Assembly: GCA_027704905.1 (NCBI GenBank)
Contig: CM051007.1
Location: 16,726,686-16,790,685 of the forward strand
Direction: 5' to 3'
Length of the DNA: 64,000 nucleotides
Source: Muraenolepis orangiensis
Taxonomy: Eukaryota; Chordata; Actinopteri; Gadiformes; Muraenolepididae
In this document: positions 59,303 to 64,000 of the stretch, piece by piece
How the letters are laid out: the number at the start of each line of letters is the position of its first letter
Numbering within the stretch: position 1 is the stretch's first letter
Position numbers and translations under genes: made by a program
Notes under the pieces: model-generated
Told to the model about the DNA's origin: nothing
Database searches by the model: none
The model's input: only the letters and a program-made list of their open reading frames with translations

Positions 59303-60357
59303 GGTTACAGTCAGCTTACAGACCTGATCACTGAGTTCCTTTCAACAATTTGCCGGTTTGAGTCAATGATGAAAGAACAGAAAGGGGGAAGGAAGGAAGG
59401 AGGAAAGCAAGGAAAGTTGCCCTGTACTGGAACTATACTAGCAAGGTTAAATAGACGGGAGAAGCATGGGGTCCCCTGATGAGGGACATGTGAGGCCAGT
59501 GGCTCCAGCACCTGAAACGTCCTTATAGTTATCCTGGTGCTGCTGTTCTCTGGAACCCTGAGGAGATCCTATGAAGGAATCCAGTGAAAATATTAGTTTT
59601 TAACATTAATATGCACAGACACATTAATATGCAGTAATGATAAAGGTGGCTTGTTTACGCAAACTACAGTGTAACTACCTCTAGTTATACGTGATATCAG
59701 TGTTCATTCTAACCCCACTGGAGAATGCGCCTGCTGTATCACCCACAACACACGTCTGGCGGCTATTGCTTCAGTCTTACCCTCTGAGAACCTCGGCAAA
59801 GTAAATCTCCAATCTCGTAGACTCTTAGTCAGCCCGATGTCACAAAGAGTAGTTCTCCAAGTACTGAACTTGTTGAGAAAAATGAACCCCAACCCTAACC
59901 CTAACTGCCTGAAAATTGTATTATTTGTGCATCTTCTTTAAAAAAATCTATATATATACAGAACAGAAGCAAAAATTGAAGGAAAGAAAAAAAATCCTCA
60001 CGCAGTGATTTAACCAAGCGACCGACCTTGACAACCACAATATCCCTGTGTCGTGTCCACACACTAATATTCCATAACTGGTTGGCTGGTGGGTTTTGCA
60101 CAAACAAACAAAGCAATCCATTAGCCGCTCTCACGTGAGTGACCTCCTCCCGTGGATTGAAGCAGAGGTTATGAACCTCACCTCGTATTATAGCACATGA
60201 ACCGCGGCCCATCCATATCCTCTCCTCCTAAAGCCATTTATACATGGTTGGCTACTACCGCCTGTCCACAGCCAGAATGTCTTCATTCAAAGCCCAGAGC
60301 TTAAACACTGCAAGGACTCCCAAGTGCACTGCTGCAGATGTTAAGGGGATGAGGCAT

Positions 60358-60394
<37 letters not shown>

Positions 60395-60490
60395 CATCTT
60401 CTTTCGTTTTCCTCTTTATACCTCCCTCTGTGTGTCCCAGTTCCTAACTATGTGTGCATGTGGTTGCATGTGTCTGGCTGTCTAATCACA

Positions 60491-60564
<74 letters not shown>

Positions 60565-61490
60565 GGTGTGTGTTTGTCTGCTTCTGTGTCTCATTCTGTG
60601 TGTGTTTCTCTCAATCATTTTAAAATTGCATTAATTTAGTCATGCAACATTTCAACCATTTTTGCATTCATTTCTTCACTTACTTTCATCCTGGTAGAAG
60701 TCAAAGGGCCTGTTATTCTCACTCAATATCACTGACAATAACAGACATTATACCCAGTATCAATTCATCAGATTATCATCATTAATCAAGTCTCATACTT
60801 ATGGGCTTATGAAATATCAAATATGTCTCAGCCTTTAGCCCCGTAACAATATGCACGGTGTGGGTGGGGTATTAGGGGCATTAAAGTCATGACAATGACG
60901 TTCCTCCTCATCCGTCTAAATCCGCCGGACAGATGGGGTGTGCTCCTCTCCACATCCACACAGTGGGACCCGGAGAGGAGCACATCACATAATCTGTATA
61001 TAATCTGTATAAGGCTGTGTATTCCTATACAGAGGAGTCAGAAAACAAAGAAAATGGAAAGTTAAAGGGGGGAAAAGTGCCTGTTCTTATGCAGTATGAT
61101 GTTGACCTCCACTGGAAAGTGAACTGAATGTGCTCGCTTGCTAAGCAGTACTTAATATCACAAGTGTTCCCGAGAAACGGACTCGTAATGCCCCGGAGGA
61201 GTTTTGAAATTAAAACCACAAAAGTCAATGTACTTTATTGCTATCCATACTAAAAAATATTGGACGGAGCCCGAGTTGCCACAGTGAGTATCTTAAAGAC
61301 ATTTAAGTTGAACTTCCCACAGGAGGGAATAAAGACTCTCGACTCACAGGGATAGTTGAAATGTGTGAATCATTGTTACATAATTCAAGAGCTTGCTGAG
61401 AGATCAGCCAAGCGATGCAGTGTTTACAGCCTGGCCTGGCCCTCCAGGGACCCATGTGTAATATCAGGTGAGGCTCCAGGCTCTATTCAT
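59303..61490. other. Upstream of kcnn, no gene recognised
   Basis: Probably kcnn 5' UTR, promoter or leader intron. Contains a GGAA-rich patch (59382-59420), a two-copy telomere-like ccctaaccctaac (about 59888), TG runs at 60362-60394 and 60493-60561. No exon of a neighbouring gene was recognised. Confidence 0.5.
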
Positions 61491-61491
61491 C

Positions 61492-61493
<2 letters not shown>

Positions 61494-61528
<35 letters not shown>

Positions 61529-61590
61529 AATGACTGTGTGTGCGCGTGTATATGCATGTGTGTGTGTATGTTGGTGTGTGTGTAGTATGT

Positions 61591-61641
<51 letters not shown>

Positions 61642-61692
61642 TCATGACTGTGTGTAGTATGTGGGGTGTGTGTGTGTGTGTAGTATGTGGTG

Positions 61693-61730
<38 letters not shown>

Positions 61731-61833
61731 TGTGTGTGTGTATTCATGACTGTGTGTAGTATGTGGGGTGTGTGTGTGTATGTGTGTGTGTATGTGTGTG
61801 TGTGTGTGTATTCATGACTGTGTGTAGTATGTG

Positions 61834-61927
<94 letters not shown>

Positions 61928-61938
61928 TGTGTGAGAGA
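61494..61938. repeat. Compound TG minisatellite
   Basis: TG tracts alternating with a longer unit, tattcatgactgtgtgtagt then atgtggggtg, that recurs at about 61639, 61740 and 61809 with a related copy near 61524. A higher-order repeat of roughly 70-100 bp made from microsatellite and linker. Confidence 0.9.
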
Positions 61939-62466
61939 AAAGCCTACAGCTCTAATCATAACAGGCAATAATGTAAATGATGTATAGCTTTTAGAATGTG
62001 CACTCATTTCAACTTCGTTATGTTGGTACATTTCTTTGTCAGTAGGCCTACATACTCGTCTTAATACTTGAGCTGTTTCTAGTTTATTTTAAATTGTAAT
62101 ATTTATCATAAGACATCTAAAATACTTAGGGTAGGCTATAGACACATTAATGCCCCCTCACACACCCACACACACACTACAAATGAAATTGTTGCCAGCA
62201 CAAGCCATTGCAAAACCCTCCCACAGTTCATCCTTTAATATGATAAAGATTCCTCATCTACTACATACAAAGCCACGAGGCTACTTGGGCATATAGGATA
62301 TACCAGGTAAGTGGATGGCTATCGATATAGTGCCCTTTTAGGCGGGGGGGAGGGGGGGGCCGTCAGCCTAGACCATCGCCTAATCCAATCCCAGATTAAT
62401 TAGAAGCACACGGCGCTACGGCAGACTGACAGCTGCGATGTCCAAAGCCCTGTCTTCAGCGTTTAG

Positions 62467-62599
<133 letters not shown>

Positions 62600-63694
62600 T
62601 ACACACGCATACATGCACACGCACACACACAGGCTGATTAAACCTGCCGGAGGCCGGAGCAAAGAACGTAATTATGACGCAAATGTCAAAAGGTCTGTAG
62701 CAGTCTTGTTTGACATTCAGTTAGGTCGCACATGTATCCTGCCGCTATTGCTGTCAGAAAATGATTTGCAAGCTTAAGCAACCTCAAGCTCGGTCTTCTA
62801 CTCTCCATTGTCCATGGTCACAATTTCTTTCTAAACATAAGTAATCTGTGTATAATACGCGTCTTGACTTTCCCCCTCATATACTTCAATGAGTGACAAT
62901 TGTGTGTGTGTGTGGGGGGGCAATGATCCGCCTCGACGACTTCACAGAAGAAGAAAGTCTGCGTCTCTTCTGTGGTCAAACTAAACTTTGCAAACCTGGT
63001 AAATCGTGACAAGAACAATATAACAAGCTATGAATAAAGTCATTATATCGTCTACAACATATATACTGTCAACGCTATAAATCCATAGAGATGTTTTTGT
63101 CACAGGACGTTGTGTTTAGCAGTAGTTTAAACATTAAGACAGTAGTGTTAGCGTGCTAGTTAGCCACCAGCTCCTTTAAACTTTAAAATTGTCACTAACT
63201 TTAAAGTTATTAACTGCTATTGACTTTTAATGTATGAATTCTCACTAACTTTTAAGTTACTAACTCTCACTTACTTTAAAGTTATTAACTCTCTCTTACT
63301 TCCCGCTTTTATTCCCAATGGCCATATCAGAGTCCATTATTTTCATTTCATCCCAGCTCTTTACAGTGTTCTCCATGTAGGGGGTTTTCTAGTGCAGCCT
63401 GTATTTATATTTTATGTTGTATTAAACATGAAGCACGTTGTGCCACTTTTTCATCGACCAGAGTCCATTAACATTTTCATCATCAGAGTAAATATTGAAT
63501 AAGTTACTTATATTTTCAGCCTAAACTGTACATGTCAACGCTGTGTGATGATGAATGTGTGGTTGTTGTGTTTTCGGGGATAACGTTGAAAATAAATATT
63601 ATTAATAAATAATATTATTGCTTTATTTCACATCACAAATCACTGGTGATTAAGCAGGGTATATTCAACAACACAAATCACTTGATTTTGTTAC

Positions 63695-64000
63695 ATCGAC
63701 CACCCTCAGTGGGACTTGAACCCGTGTCTCCAGGATTAAAGGTCACCAGCTCACTCCACTAGGCCACAGACTTTCACATGGTCAGTGGTTATATTTGGCT
63801 TTACATTTACGCACCAGTGTTACTTTTCAATATAATTACATTGCCAAGGAGACCAACCTCAGTGGGACTTGAACCTGTGTCTTCGGGGTTAATGGTAACG
63901 GCTCACTCCCCTAGGCCACAGAGGCACTGACAGAGCCACGGTCGGCAGTTATATTGACATGACATTTACACGACATTGTTACTTTTCCAAATAATTACAT
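63695..64000 (-). repeat. Tandem tRNA-like (SINE-derived) units, about 153 bp period
   Basis: Two copies, at about 63695-63848 and 63849-64000 (the second cut by the window end). Read on the minus strand each has a tRNA-like A-box (gtggcctagtggagtgagc) and B-box (ggttcaagtcccactg). The 3' part of each unit (acatttac...gttacttttc...ataattacat) is also repeated, so the whole unit is tandem. Confidence 0.75.

Noticed and set aside
59880..59905. Telomeric repeat
   Set aside because: Only about two CCCTAA units; not significant.
63850..63930. Genuine tRNA gene on the minus strand
   Set aside because: A and B boxes are present, but the acceptor stem and T-stem do not pair and the unit is tandemly repeated with a non-tRNA half.

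Overview
The window is a vertebrate, most likely teleost fish, nuclear genomic segment. Reasons: split genes with GT-AG introns, long dinucleotide microsatellites (TG/CA runs above 100 bp, CT and ATT runs), fish-type tRNA-derived SINEs, hAT-like and Gypsy relics, and five genes whose translated exons match vertebrate families. The species cannot be named from the sequence.

Layout. (1) 584-4412, + strand: rnf115, a RING-H2 E3 ubiquitin ligase, 9 coding exons. (2) 10120-38731, + strand: ash1l, the large AT-hook/AWS-SET/bromodomain/PHD/BAH histone H3K36 methyltransferase, 25 coding exons that join in frame to about 3109 codons; its likely promoter and non-coding leader lie at about 5.4-6.8 kb and its 3' UTR runs to about 41.4 kb. 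(3) 41.4-43.5 kb: a transposon-rich gap with a hAT-like element (itself holding giant palindromes and a second nested hAT-like element) and a solo LTR. (4) 43565-50612, + strand: lrrc71, 17 coding exons, with an intronic Gypsy fragment and a minisatellite that repeats a splice acceptor. (5) 51572-53224, + strand: rps27, ribosomal protein eS27, 4 exons, with a TOP-type promoter. (6) 59302-53945, - strand: a KCNN-family (SK) calcium-activated potassium channel, 9 coding exons, tail-to-tail with rps27. (7) 59.3-64 kb: no gene recognised; microsatellites and tRNA-like repeats at the right edge.

All exon junctions given were checked by hand for GT/AG sites and codon phase; each of the five genes gives an uninterrupted frame from start to stop. 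The genes do not form one pathway. They are neighbours probably kept together by ancient linkage: from memory, the human counterparts (RNF115, RPS27, KCNN3, ASH1L, LRRC71) all lie on chromosome 1q21-q23.

No unknown multi-gene system was found. The most unusual structures are a 33-bp minisatellite in lrrc71 that copies a 3' splice site 13 times in frame, a 70-bp perfect palindrome beside a palindrome-of-palindromes inside a hAT-like element, a 24-bp x 15 minisatellite directly behind an ash1l splice donor that stays open in frame, and coding-level departures in the ash1l SET domain and the KCNN S3-S4 loop.
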